Shown here piece after piece: positions 27,488-36,586 of a stretch of 64,000 nucleotides of DNA (position 1 is the stretch's first letter; every line of letters begins with the position of its first letter). The stretch comes from Roseiarcus sp963770275 (GTDB lineage: Bacteria > Pseudomonadota > Alphaproteobacteria > Rhizobiales > Beijerinckiaceae): NCBI GenBank assembly GCA_963770275.1, contig CAVYPD010000013.1, forward strand, positions 22,397 through 86,396. The letters are read 5' to 3'. Both the position numbers and the translations under genes were made by a program. Under the pieces are notes generated by a model. The model was not told the DNA's origin. It saw nothing but the letters and a program-made list of their open reading frames with translations, and did not search any database.

Positions 27488-30400
27488 GCGGCGCAGGTGT
27501 TTGGGACGTGACTATGGACGTGGGAGACTGGCTGCGAAGCCTTGGACTGAGCGAATACGAGTCGGCGTTCCGCGACAATCAAATTGACAGCGAGGTCCTC
27601 CCGAAGCTGACGGGGGATGACCTTAAAGAGCTGGGCGTGACGTCCGTCGGACACCGTCGGAGGCTATTGTCGGCCATCGCTGAGCTGTCGGGGACATTTA
27701 CGGAGTCGGCGATTGTCGCAAAGGCAATCCGCATCGATCTTCCCGTCCACCCTGCCGCCGAGCGCCGTCAGCTAACCGTGATGTTCTGCGATCTCGTTGG
27801 TTCGACAGCGATGTCGGCTCGGCTCGATCCCGAGGACGTGCGTGAGTTGATCGCTGCCTATCACCATTGCTGCGCGAGCCTTATTGAGCGCGGTGGAGGG
27901 TTCGTCGCCAAGTACATGGGCGACGGCGTGCTCGGCTATTTTGGCTATCCGCAAGCGCACGAGCATGACGCTGAGCGGGCCGTGAGGGCGGGGCTCGCTA
28001 TCGTCAAGGCAGCGCCGACGCTGCAAACCGCTGCCGGCGTCGCCGCTGCATGTGCGCGTGGGAATCGCGACCGGGATCGTGGTCGTCGGCGATCTGTTGG
28101 GCGCGGGAGAGGCGCAGGAGCGTGAGGTCGTCGGCAGTACGCCAAATCTGGCCGCGCGGCTCCAAGGGATCGCCGAGCCCGACAGCGTCGTCATCGCCGA
28201 AGGCACGCGGAAATTGCTGGGAGAGCTGTTCGAACTTGTCGATCTCGGCCCCCAGAAGACTCAAGGGCGTCGTGGGGACAACGCGGGCCTTCGCGGCGCT
28301 GAGGGAAAGTTCTCAGGTGAACCGCTTCGAGGCTTTGCACCCGGACGGTCTATCGGCGCTCGTCGGGCGGGAGGCGGAGTGCGAACTTTTGCTTCGGCGA
28401 TGGGCCAAGGCGAAAGGGGGCGAAGGCCAAGTCGCGCTCATCTCAGGCGAGGCGGGCATCGGCAAATCCAGGCTGACGGCCGAGTTCCTGAAACGACTGC
28501 CGGGTGAACCCCACACCCGCTTGCGCTATTTCTGCTCGCCTCAACACACGGACAGCGCGCTCTATCCCATCATCGACCACATCGAGCGCGCCGCCAATTT
28601 TGCGCGCGAGGACGATGCAAAGACGAGACTCGACAAGTTGGAAACGGTGCTCGCCAAATCCTCGATGTCGAACGAAGACGCCGCGCTTCTGGCGCAAATG
28701 CTGTCCCTTCCGAACGACGGCCGTTATCCCGCATTGGACCTCGCCCCGCATCAACGGCGGCAGAGAACGCTCGCAGCGTTGGCCCGCCGGATCGAAGGGA
28801 TTGCGCGCGAAACGCCGGTGCTGATGGTTTACGAGGACGCCCATTGGGCCGATCCTTCGAGCCTGGAAGCCATTGGCCTGCTCGTGGACAAGATCGAGAC
28901 CTTGCGACTCCTGCTGTTCGTCACCTTTCGGCCGGAATTCGTCCCGCCGTGGGGCGCGCGTCCGCATGTGACGGCGCTCGCGATCAACCGCCTCGCTTCC
29001 CGCGAGGTGACAGCGGTGATCGACCGGGTCGCCGGGAGAAAGCAACTGGCGGCGAACATCCGGCAAGACATCGTCGAGCGGGCCGACGGAATCCCCTTGT
29101 TTGTGGAAGAGATGACGAAGGCGGTGCTGGAGGCGGAGGGCGAGGGCGCGGCGGCACGCATGATCGCTTCAGCGCCGTCTCCTGCACTGGCCGTCCCGGC
29201 GAGCCTGCACGCCTCGCTAATGGCTCGGCTTGACCGACTGGGACCGGCCAAGGGTGTCGCACAGATCGGAGCTGCGATCGGGCGGGAATTTTCCCATGCG
29301 CTCCTGGTCTCGATTGCCGGCGAGACGCAGCCGGAACTGGCGGCGTCGCTGGACCGGCTTCTTCAATCTGGCCTCCTGTCTCGCGAGGGGACGCCGCCGA
29401 ACGCCACGTACCTCTTCAAGCACGCACTGGTCCAGGACGCGGCCTATGGGACGCTTCTGCGCGAGCCGAGACGCGCGCTGCACGCCCGAATCGCGAATGC
29501 AATTGAAGAGGGGTTCCCGGAAGTCGCGGAGAGCCATCCGGAGACGCTTGCCCGACACCACACCGAGGCTGGCCAAATTGAGAAGGCCGCCAGCTCGTGG
29601 GGCAAGGCGGGTCAGCGTTCTCTATGGAACGCTGCATTCCCGGAAGCCGAGAGACAGCTGACCCGGGCGCTCGCTCAGATCGCGTCCTTGCCTAGCGCCC
29701 CTCTCGTGCGGCGCGAGCAGATCAAGTTCCAGGTCGGACTTTCATACGCACTGATGCAAACGAAGGGCTACGGGGCGCCCGAAACCAAAGCGGCATTCGA
29801 ACTCGCCCAGGTGCTAATCGAAGGGGCAGAGGCGCTTGGCGAGCCAGCGGAGGACCCGTTGGCGTTGTTCTCCATTCTATACGGCGTCTGGGTCTGGAAC
29901 TTTGCAGCGTTTAACAACCGTGTGACGCTCGACCTCGCAACGCAGTTCTTCGCGCTCGCGCGTGAGCAAGATGCGACGCTCCCGTTGGCGATCGGCCATC
30001 GAATCACCGCCAGTTCCCTTCTTGTGGCCGGGGAGATCGCCAAGGCCCGAGAACACTTCGCTAGCGCGAGCGCACTCTACGACGCGGACAAACATCGTCC
30101 GTTGGTGGCCCGGATTGGGCATGACCTCGGCGTGATGACACTATGCTCACAGGGGAATCGACCTGTGGCTTCTTGGCTATCCCGATGCGGCTCGTGCAGA
30201 CATCGACCGCGCCCTTGGCGAGGCGCGCGAATTCCAGCATGCGGCAACGCTGATGTATGCTCTAAATTACACTTCGATAGTGAGCGCGCTTCGGCGAGAC
30301 ATCGCCAACGCGCGAGTCGATGAACTTCTCGGGCTCGCAGATGAAAGAGGGGCGCTGTTCTGGAAGGCGTCAGGGGGGTTGATCAAGAGTTGGCTGTTTC

Positions 30401-30904
30401 TTCTGGAAGGCCATGCCTCAGACGCCGTAACGTCCTTCAGCTCTGCGATTCCCATATATAGGTCGACGGGGGCAACAATTTTCGTTCCTCTTTTTCTGTC
30501 GATGCTCGGACGCGCCTTTGCGAGGCTGGCGGCAATTTGACCCAGCGCGCCGCTGCATTGGTGAAGCGATAGCCCTTGCGGAGGCGTCAGGAGAACGATG
30601 GTTCGATGCAGAAATTTATCGGATTGCGGGTGAAATAGAATTGGGCTCATCTGAACCCAAAGGTCCCAACGCGCAGCGCTACTTTGAGCAAGCGTTGGAC
30701 GTCGCTCGCGCGCAACAGGCACGCTCCTTGGAACTTCGCGCCGCGACTAGCCTTGCACGGCTCTGGCGCGGTCAGGGGCGGCGCACGGAAGCCCGTGATC
30801 TACTCGCTCCCGTCTACGAGTGGTTCACCGAGGGCTTCGACACTCCCGACCTGAAAGAGGCGAAGGCATTGCTCGAGGAGCTGGGGTCGCAGGTTGCTCT
30901 CTAA
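27484..30904 (+). CDS. SAM domain-adenylate/guanylate cyclase-ATPase-TPR protein, frame broken four times
   Basis: One large gene of about 1139 residues, readable only by changing frame near 28040, 28262, 30155 and 30535; each change fits one extra base. Order: SAM domain (27514-27690, WLRSLGLSEYESAFRDN), class III nucleotide cyclase domain (27760-28250, metal aspartates in FCDLVGSTA and YMGDGVLGYFG, then VRVGIATG), AAA-type ATPase (Walker A ISGEAGIGKSRL at about 28440, Walker B-like VLMVYEDAHWADPSS), then a helical TPR-rich C-terminus. This layout is common in rhizobial signalling proteins that couple NTP-dependent sensing to cyclic nucleotide production. Start overlaps the NTF2-like stop; a second Met at 27514 is an alternative start. 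Confidence 0.82.
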
Positions 30905-31174
30905 ATTTGCCCGAGGGACCGACCGGGCTGGAAATCAACCGCTCGGATTATTCCTGAAGGTTGCCGTTAGGCGGTCTCCAATGCATCAAGCAACCATTCC
31001 CGATGGCGCACCAAACGGCACCGTGGAGTGCAAGGATCGCTGCTGCGATTGCAGTTCTCGATTGAGGCTGGGCAAGCCGACGCAGGCGGTAGACGCCAAC
31101 TTGAGCGTGTTTGATCAAATGACCGGCGACGAGCAAAAGACGATGCTCGCCGCTCTCGAGGTTCTCAAGGACGC
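30905..31174. other. Short intergenic stretch before the IS cluster
   Basis: A frame ending at 31178 closes with DQMTGDEQKTMLAALEVLKDA, which looks like a small protein's helical C-terminus, but no full gene is recognisable. It is cut by the CTAG that begins the IS630 element. Confidence 0.35.
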
Positions 31175-32130
31175 CTAGAGCCTTGAGCATTTAGGCTGAG
31201 GCATAAGCTGCGCCAGTGAGATCGTTTGCGCATTTGTCTGGCGGGATGGTGGTGAGGGCTTTGGCGAGAGCGTCGGAGACGGCGTCGAGGGTTCGGGGCG
31301 CGGCTTTTCGGACGAAGCCTTTGATCTTGGCGAAGACCTGCTCGATCGGGTTGAGGGCGGGTGAGTATTTTGGGAGGAACAGGAGACCCGCGCCGGCGGC
31401 CTTGATCGCGTTTCGCACGGCTTTGCCTTTGTGCGATCCTAGATTGTCGAGCACGACGATGTCGTTGCGCTTGAGGGTCGGGACTAGGAACTGTTCGACG
31501 TAGGCGAGAAACCGCTCGTCGTTGATGGGACCGTCGAACACGCAGGGCGCGTCGATGCGGTCGTTGCGCAGGGCAGCCAGGAATGTCGCGGTCTTCCAAT
31601 GGCCGTGCGGGATCTTGGCGACGAGCCGACGTCCGCGCGGCGCCCAACTTAGAGCCGGGTCATGTTGGTCTTGGTCCAGGTCTCGTCGATGAACGCCAGT
31701 CGCGAAGGATCGACGCGCTTCTGATGGCTTCGCCAGCGCCTGCGATGGCGCTTTATGTCCGCACGATCCTGCTCGCGCGGGCCGACACGGCAATGATGAG
31801 CCGCTTCTTCCGCCGCATCGGCGTCACGCTCAAAAAAAGACGCTTATCGAAGCCTCGGACGGAGGTATCCGCCCATCTTCGCCGCCCGCCAACCGCTCCG
31901 TTCGAAGCGCTGCACCCACTTGATGGCCGAGGACTCGCTCACCCCAAAGCGCGCCGCAGCCGCCCGCCGGCTCATCTCTCCCCCAACCACCGCGTCGATC
32001 ACCCGGTCGCGCAAGTCTTGCGAATAGGCACTGGCCATCCCTGCCGGCCTCCGCCCAGCCAGCAGCTTGAATCTGGCTCGCGCCGCTTTGGGAATGCCCC
32101 TCAATTCAGTCAATCCAGATCGCGCTCTAG
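31175..32130 (-). mobile_element. IS630-family insertion sequence, rearranged and dead
   Basis: The transposase starts at about 32038 (MASAYSQDLRDRVIDA, helix-turn-helix RAAAARFGVSESSAIKWVQRF) and ends at 31191. DDE motifs remain: FIDETWTKTNM, then VVLDNLGSHKGKAVRNAI and LFLPKYSPALNPIEQVFAKIK. The middle is damaged: frame breaks, and a block near 31775-31850 reads RFFRRIGVTLKK on the opposite strand. The ends start CTAGAGC (31175-31181) and GCTCTAG (32124-32130), with CTGA matching at the same offset. IS630 elements insert at TA within CTAG. Confidence 0.82.
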
Positions 32131-32131
32131 T

Positions 32132-33031
32132 CTAGCACTACTTTGGCAGATTAAGAGTTCGGAAAGGGTTTTTGTCGACCGTTGGCTCCGCGATTTGCGG
32201 AGCCGACGATGGCGGATTGGAATGGGGATCTGGAGCGGTGGCTTTCGCCGTTCCTGGGGCGGCTCGGACACAAGGCGCGCCGACGGATGTGTCCGCTCTA
32301 CGTTGCTGGGCTGATTGGGCCAGGCGACCGGAAGAGCGTCGAGCCAATGGCGTCGCGATGGGCGCCCGGCGACTACGACCAGTTGCATCATTTCATCGCG
32401 AGCAGCGTCTGGAACGAAGCGCCGCTGGAAGAGGAACTGGCGATCCAGGCGGACAAGCTGATCGGGGGCGCGAGCGCAATCCTTGTCGTCGACGACACGG
32501 CGCTGCCGAAGAAGGGATCGCATTCGGTCGGGGTCGCGCCGCAATACGCATCGGCGCTCGGCAAGACCGCCAATTGCCAGACGCTGGTGTCGCTGACGCT
32601 GGCGCGGGACGAGGTTCCGGTGATGATCGGCCTGCGCCTGTTTCTGCCGGAGAGCTGGACCGGCGACCCCGACCGGATGACGAAGGCCCGCGTGCCCGAA
32701 GACCGTCGCATCGCGCGCACGAAGCCGGAGATCGCGCTCGCCGAGATCGATCGCATCCGCGCCGCTGGCGTCCGGTTTGCGACGGTGCTGGCGGATGCAG
32801 GCTATGGTCTGTCCGCGCCGTTCCGCCAGGGGCTCGACGCGCGCGGCCTGAAGTGGGCGGTCGGAATCCCCAAACAGCAGAAAGTCTATCCGAGCAAACG
32901 CCCAAGCCGACGCTGCCCGCGATCCGGCGCGCCGTCCTCGCCATTCTCGCTCGCGTGCCGCCATATCGATGTCCCCATTGCAGCCGAACCCTCCGAACAC
33001 GCCTCGAATAAATCTGCCAAAGTAGTGCTAG
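32132..33031 (+). mobile_element. IS701-family element with perfect terminal repeats and CTAG target duplication
   Basis: CACTACTTTGGCAGATT (32136-32152) and its exact complement (33011-33027) form 17-base terminal repeats. CTAG lies directly outside both ends (32132-32135 and 33028-33031), the 4-base YTAR duplication of this family. The element itself is 892 bp, shorter than the roughly 1.4 kb of complete IS701 relatives, so it is an internally deleted copy with movable ends. Confidence 0.85.
32209..32930 (+). pseudogene. IS701-family transposase, C-terminally truncated
   Basis: Starts MADWNGDLERWLSPFLG. The catalytic segment LVVDDTALPKKGSHSVGVAPQY carries the first DDE aspartate, and ATVLADAGYGLS the second. 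Similarity ends around KWAVGIPKQQKVYP (about 32886); the last third with the catalytic glutamate is absent, and the frame runs on into the terminal repeat. Could be mobilised only by a complete transposase elsewhere. Confidence 0.8.
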
Positions 33032-33877
33032 GCTCCGAACTCAATCAGGTCCACCAGATGATAACGGCCGCGATCATGACGGCGGCGGCAAAGTTGGCTG
33101 CGAGCTGGTCGTATCGTGTGGCGATGCGTCTCCAATCCTTGAGGCGGCAGACCATGCGCTCGATGAGATTGCGTTGGCGATAGGCAGTCTCGTCGAACGG
33201 ATGATGTCGCTTGCGGGTCGGATTGTTCGGGATGACCGGAACCGTGCCGCGTTCGAGAAGAAAGCGACGCAGACCATCGCTGTCGTAGGCGGTGTCGGCA
33301 GCCAGGCGCCCGCCTGCCGGAACGCCGCTGATTAGCGCTGTCGCGACACGAACGTCGCCGAGATGGCCAGGCGTCGCTTCGATGGCGATGGGGCGTCCGC
33401 GCGCGCCGACGATGGCGTGGATTTTCGTGGTGCGCCCGCCGCGCGAGCGGCCAATCGCCTGCGCCTGCGCCCCCCTTTTCCGCCCGCCGCCGAGCGGTGA
33501 GCCTTGGCCGTCGTGCTGTCGATGGCTTGACCATCGCCGGGGTCGGCGCGCGCCAGCGCGTCAAACAGCCGACGCCAGATCCCGCGCATCGTCCAGCGGC
33601 GAAAGCGATTGTAGAGCGTCGTCGAAGGCCCGTACACGGCAGGGCAATCCTGCCACCGACAGCCGGTCTTCAGAACGGGGACGACGCCGCTGATGACCCG
33701 CCGGTCGTCAGTCCTTCCGCGCCCCGGGCTGGTTCTTGGGCAACAGCGGCCCAAGGGCTCCCCATTGCGCTTCGCTCAACCAAAATTCGCCCGCCATGAT
33801 CCAAGCCCTCAAACCCAATTCGCCTTAAATTACAGACCGATAATCCACTCAATACCTTGCTTGAGCTTTGAACCTAG
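33028..33877 (-). mobile_element. IS5-family insertion sequence flanked by CTAG
   Basis: Element body about 33032-33873. Ends outside-in: GGCTCCGAACTCAATCAGG on the left, GGTTCAAAGCTCAAGCAAGG on the right, an imperfect terminal repeat. CTAG abuts both sides (33028-33031 and 33874-33877), and each CTAG is shared with the neighbouring element. The transposase is on the minus strand. Confidence 0.75.
33045..33797 (-). pseudogene. IS5-family transposase, frame-disrupted
   Basis: Start ATG 33797 (MAGEFWLSEAQWGALGPLLP), then, after a frame break near 33720, VLKTGCRWQDCPAVYGPSTT and FRRWTMRGIWRRLFDAL. A second break comes in the middle, then DSTTAKAHRSAAGG (DDE aspartate), LAADTAYDSDGLR (second aspartate) and NLIERMVCRLKDWRRIATRYDQ with the catalytic glutamate, ending at 33045. 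All catalytic residues persist, so the copy may be intact if the breaks are base-insertion errors. Confidence 0.75.
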
Positions 33878-34865
33878 ATGTTTAGTCCCGGCATTTGCTG
33901 GAGCGGATTGAGTTTAAGTCTTTGCGGCTCTGAGGTCCAGGCTTTGCAGACGAACTGGTAGAGTGAGGCCTTTGAGGGTCTTGAAGTCTTCGCGCGAAAT
34001 TATAGGCGTCGACGAAGTTTTGCAGGTGGGCTCGCAGTTGGTCGTGGGTCTCGTAGAAGTCGCGTTTGACGGTCGCGTCCTTGATGGTGCGGTTCATTCT
34101 TTCGACTTGCCCATTGGTCCACGGGGGCTTGGGCTTTGTCAGCCGATGATCGATGTCGTTCTGGGCGCAGGCGTATTCGAAGGCGTGCGCCCAAACGAGT
34201 TCTCCAGCCTCGAGGGCGCCCTTGATGTCGGGCGCGGCCGAACTCGTATGGCCTGGGGTGGTGAAGTGGGTTCCGTTGTCGGTGAGGACGGTATGGACCT
34301 TGTAAGGGACGGCGGCGGTCAGGCGGCGCAGGAAGTCCCCTGCGGTGCGGCGCGCCACCTTCTCGTGCATCTCGACGAAGGCGAACTTCGACGTTCGGTC
34401 GATGGCGACGATGAGGGAGAGCTTGCCTTGCGCAGTTCGAACCTCGGCGATGTCGATATGGAAATAGCCGATCGGATAGGCCTTGAATTTGCGTTTGGCG
34501 GAGGCCTCGCCTTCGACCTGGGGCAACCGGGAGATCCCGTGGCGTTGCAGACACCGGTGAAGCGACGAGCGGGTCAGATGCGGGAGGGTGGGCTGCAAGG
34601 CATAGAGGCAGTCGTCGAGCGGCAGCAAAGCATGCCTTCGGAAGGCAACGACGACGGCCTCTTCCTCTGCTGACAGGACTGTCGATCTGGGCTCCTTGGG
34701 TCCGGTCCGAAGATCAGAAACTGACTTCCGCGCCTTCCATTTGGCGATGGTCTTCGGATTGACGCCGTGGCGCTTGGCCAGAGCCCTCAGGCTCTCTTGA
34801 CTATGTTGTATCGCTCGACGGACCGCCTCTGTCGTTGTGGCGCTCCCATGAAGAACCTGTCCCAT
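33874..34865 (-). CDS. IS481-family transposase, two apparent one-base insertions near its end
   Basis: Starts MGQVLHGSATTTEAVRRAIQ (34865). An N-terminal helix-turn-helix (ALAKRHGVNPKTIAKWKARK) precedes an rve integrase core: FHIDIAEVRTAQGK with the first aspartate, VLTDNGTHFT with the second, and NDIDHRLTKPKPPWTNGQVERMN with the glutamate. The last 30 residues require two frame changes (about 33990 and 33948) to give KTLKGLTL, then YQFVCKAWTSEPQRL, then MPGLNI, ending in the flanking CTAG. Apart from these, the copy looks complete and possibly active. Confidence 0.85.
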
Positions 34866-34927
34866 AGCGCATCCTTCGAATCCCCTCGATAAGAATGCCC
34901 CAGCAAAATCCGGGACGAAACAGCTAG
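33874..34927 (-). mobile_element. IS481-family insertion sequence flanked by CTAG
   Basis: Body about 33878-34923. Ends outside-in: TGTTTAGTCCCGGCATTTGC on the left and TGTTTCGTCCCGGATTTTGC on the right, agreeing at 22 of 26 positions when extended. CTAG lies at both flanks (33874-33877, 34924-34927). IS481-type elements are known to choose NCTAGN. Confidence 0.85.
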
Positions 34928-35022
34928 GCAGCTTCGTTAGATGAAGCACATGCCGCATGGCGCGCGGGGCTCATTCGCGCTAGTCTCCCTGCGGGAGGAC
35001 GCCACACTCGTGGGAGGACGCT

Positions 35023-35316
35023 ATGACAAATGGAACTGTCCGATGGTTCGACGTTCGTAAGGGCTATGGTTTCCTCAAGCCCGATGACCATGGAGTTGAC
35101 GTGCTAGTCGATGTATGCGCCGTCGAACGCGCAGGAATGGCCAGCCTAAATCAAGGCCAGCGCCTCAGCTTCGAGGTCGTGTACGATAAGAGGATCGGCA
35201 GATCGTGTGCTGAAAATCTCGGTGCTTCTGGGTTGCAGGCCGGAGCGCGCATAGACGTTGCGCTTCCCTTTGATCCTCACATTGATTCATCGCCAGAGCG
35301 AGTATCGCCGGGCTAG
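35023..35316 (+). CDS. Cold-shock domain protein, divergent
   Basis: A 97-residue protein, GTVRWFDVRKGYGFLKPDD at the N-terminus (RNP1 KGYGFL intact) then DVLVDVCAVERAG where canonical proteins have DVFVHISAVERAG. The RNP2 residues Phe and His are thus Leu and Asp. The C-terminal 30 residues after the domain are unusual for the family. RNA/ssDNA binding is expected but may be weakened. GGGAGGACGC precedes the ATG. Confidence 0.85.
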   Translation: MTNGTVRWFDVRKGYGFLKPDDHGVDVLVDVCAVERAGMASLNQGQRLSFEVVYDKRIGRSCAENLGASGLQAGARIDVALPFDPHIDSSPERVSPG

Positions 35317-35563
35317 GGCGGAGCAGGCAGCGCTCCGGCAAGGCGCTGGCGTCTTGGCATCGAAACGCTTAGCGCGCCTGCCTATCCGGCGTAGGAGCCG
35401 CAATTGTCGCTGATAGAAGTTTGCATCCTTCGTGCACTTCTTCCGCTCCGCCTTTTGTGCATCGCCCGAGGAACAATGCTGCGCTGGTCATTTCGCTCGG
35501 CGACATTCGAGACGCAAAATGCGCTATACTTCTTCGTCCTGACAGTATCGTGAGGAAAATCCG

Positions 35564-36001
35564 ATGCAGGATTTGATCCAAAACTACGTGAGCGACCTGC
35601 ACAAGCTCCGCGAGGTGTTCCACAAAGAGCTTGAGGCCACCGCGGAAGAGCTGTCGAAGGCAATGGCCCTCTACGCTAAACGCTGTGATGCGGCACTGGA
35701 GTCGTTCATGGAGAAAGCTTCGGCTCGCGAGAGCGAGCTTAAATCGTCAGCGGCCGCAAGGCTTAGTCAGTTCTGCGGTGTGCCGGCAAACGGCGGTCGG
35801 ACGGACGTCGATAACGGACCGCCTACCCAGACTCCATCGCACTCTGATGCGGGGATCGCGGCCTCCGCAGAACGGGCGGTCGCAGATAGTCTGCATATCG
35901 AGAGCGATCGAGATCGCAAGCCCCAGCCGGCCCGCTCAATGACCCTTGTTAAATCAGGGCCGGCTGCTTCAAGCATCTCACCCCCAGCAGCCGCAGAATG
36001 A
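35564..36001 (+). CDS. Uncharacterised protein with helical N-terminal half
   Basis: 145 residues. Residues 1-65 are strongly helical and coiled-coil-like (LIQNYVSDLHKLREVFHKEL, ELSKAMALYAKRCDAAL), similar in feel to phasin-like or antitoxin-like helical proteins. Residues 70-145 are Ser/Pro/Ala-rich and probably disordered. GTGAGGAAAATCC precedes the ATG. I do not recognise the family. Composition and third-base GC support a real gene. Confidence 0.6.
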   Translation: MQDLIQNYVSDLHKLREVFHKELEATAEELSKAMALYAKRCDAALESFMEKASARESELKSSAAARLSQFCGVPANGGRTDVDNGPPTQTPSHSDAGIAASAERAVADSLHIESDRDRKPQPARSMTLVKSGPAASSISPPAAAE

Positions 36002-36586
36002 CGTCGCTAGCGCGGGGGCGCCGCCTAAACTCCTGAATGCCCACTAAAGGATCGTCGGGAAACAGCACCGCCTGACGTTGGTGATCGCAAAACGCGATAA
36101 CAAATCTGCCAGTAAGCGGTCCGGATCGCCAAGTCCTCCGGGTCGCCTCGCCCTCGTTCACGCCGCCAGCATGGATGCAATGCTCTTGTGGTGAATGGCG
36201 CGCCGCGCTCGTTCAGGAAGCACTGAGCAGCGATCTCGGCGGATACGGCTAGCCGATTCACAAATTAATTGTTCGTCGTGCGGAAACGACCGCTAATTGC
36301 GAACTTGCGACGGCCGGAGTCGACGTCAAGCGGACATTGCCGATCGCGAGACTCTACCGTTCGCGACGAACGCGAACTGTAGAGTTCCACATACACCCGA
36401 CGATCGGTCGGGAGCGTCGCCCACTGTCAAACGAAGGCGAAGCGGGCATGGATGCCAAGATGTCGAAAATCCCGTATCAGCACGTTGACAAGAATTTTAT
36501 CCCGACGCAACCTGAACTTAGTCGTTTGACGGTTCTGACTGCGGCCCCTCATCGAGTGAGGCCGGCGACTGTAAAGGGAGGAAGAT
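36002..36586. other. Upstream region of the second Liv importer
   Basis: About 585 bases without a gene. It is less GC-rich than its surroundings and contains the hairpin at 36351-36385. AAAGGGAGGAAG at about 36571-36582 is the ribosome-binding site of the binding protein. A promoter is expected here. Confidence 0.45.
36351..36385. promoter_or_regulatory. 15-bp-stem hairpin upstream of the Liv binding-protein gene
   Basis: ACTCTACCGTTCGCG, a five-base loop ACGAA, then CGCGAACTGTAGAGT: 15-base arms with one mismatch. No T-run follows, so an intrinsic terminator is unlikely. It may be a regulator site or an RNA structure in the leader. Confidence 0.5.

Noticed and set aside
28040..30155. Treating the cyclase protein's pieces as separate cyclase, ATPase and TPR genes
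   Set aside because: Domain parts join exactly after removing single bases, no start sites fit in between, and the combined order is a known architecture.
30894..31178. A 94-codon frame ending before the IS630 element
   Set aside because: Only the final helix looks protein-like; the rest is Cys/Arg-rich and matches nothing, and it overlaps the cyclase end.
31175..34927. The IS cluster as a composite transposon carrying cargo
   Set aside because: No non-transposase gene lies between the elements, and the families differ, so there are no matching outer copies.
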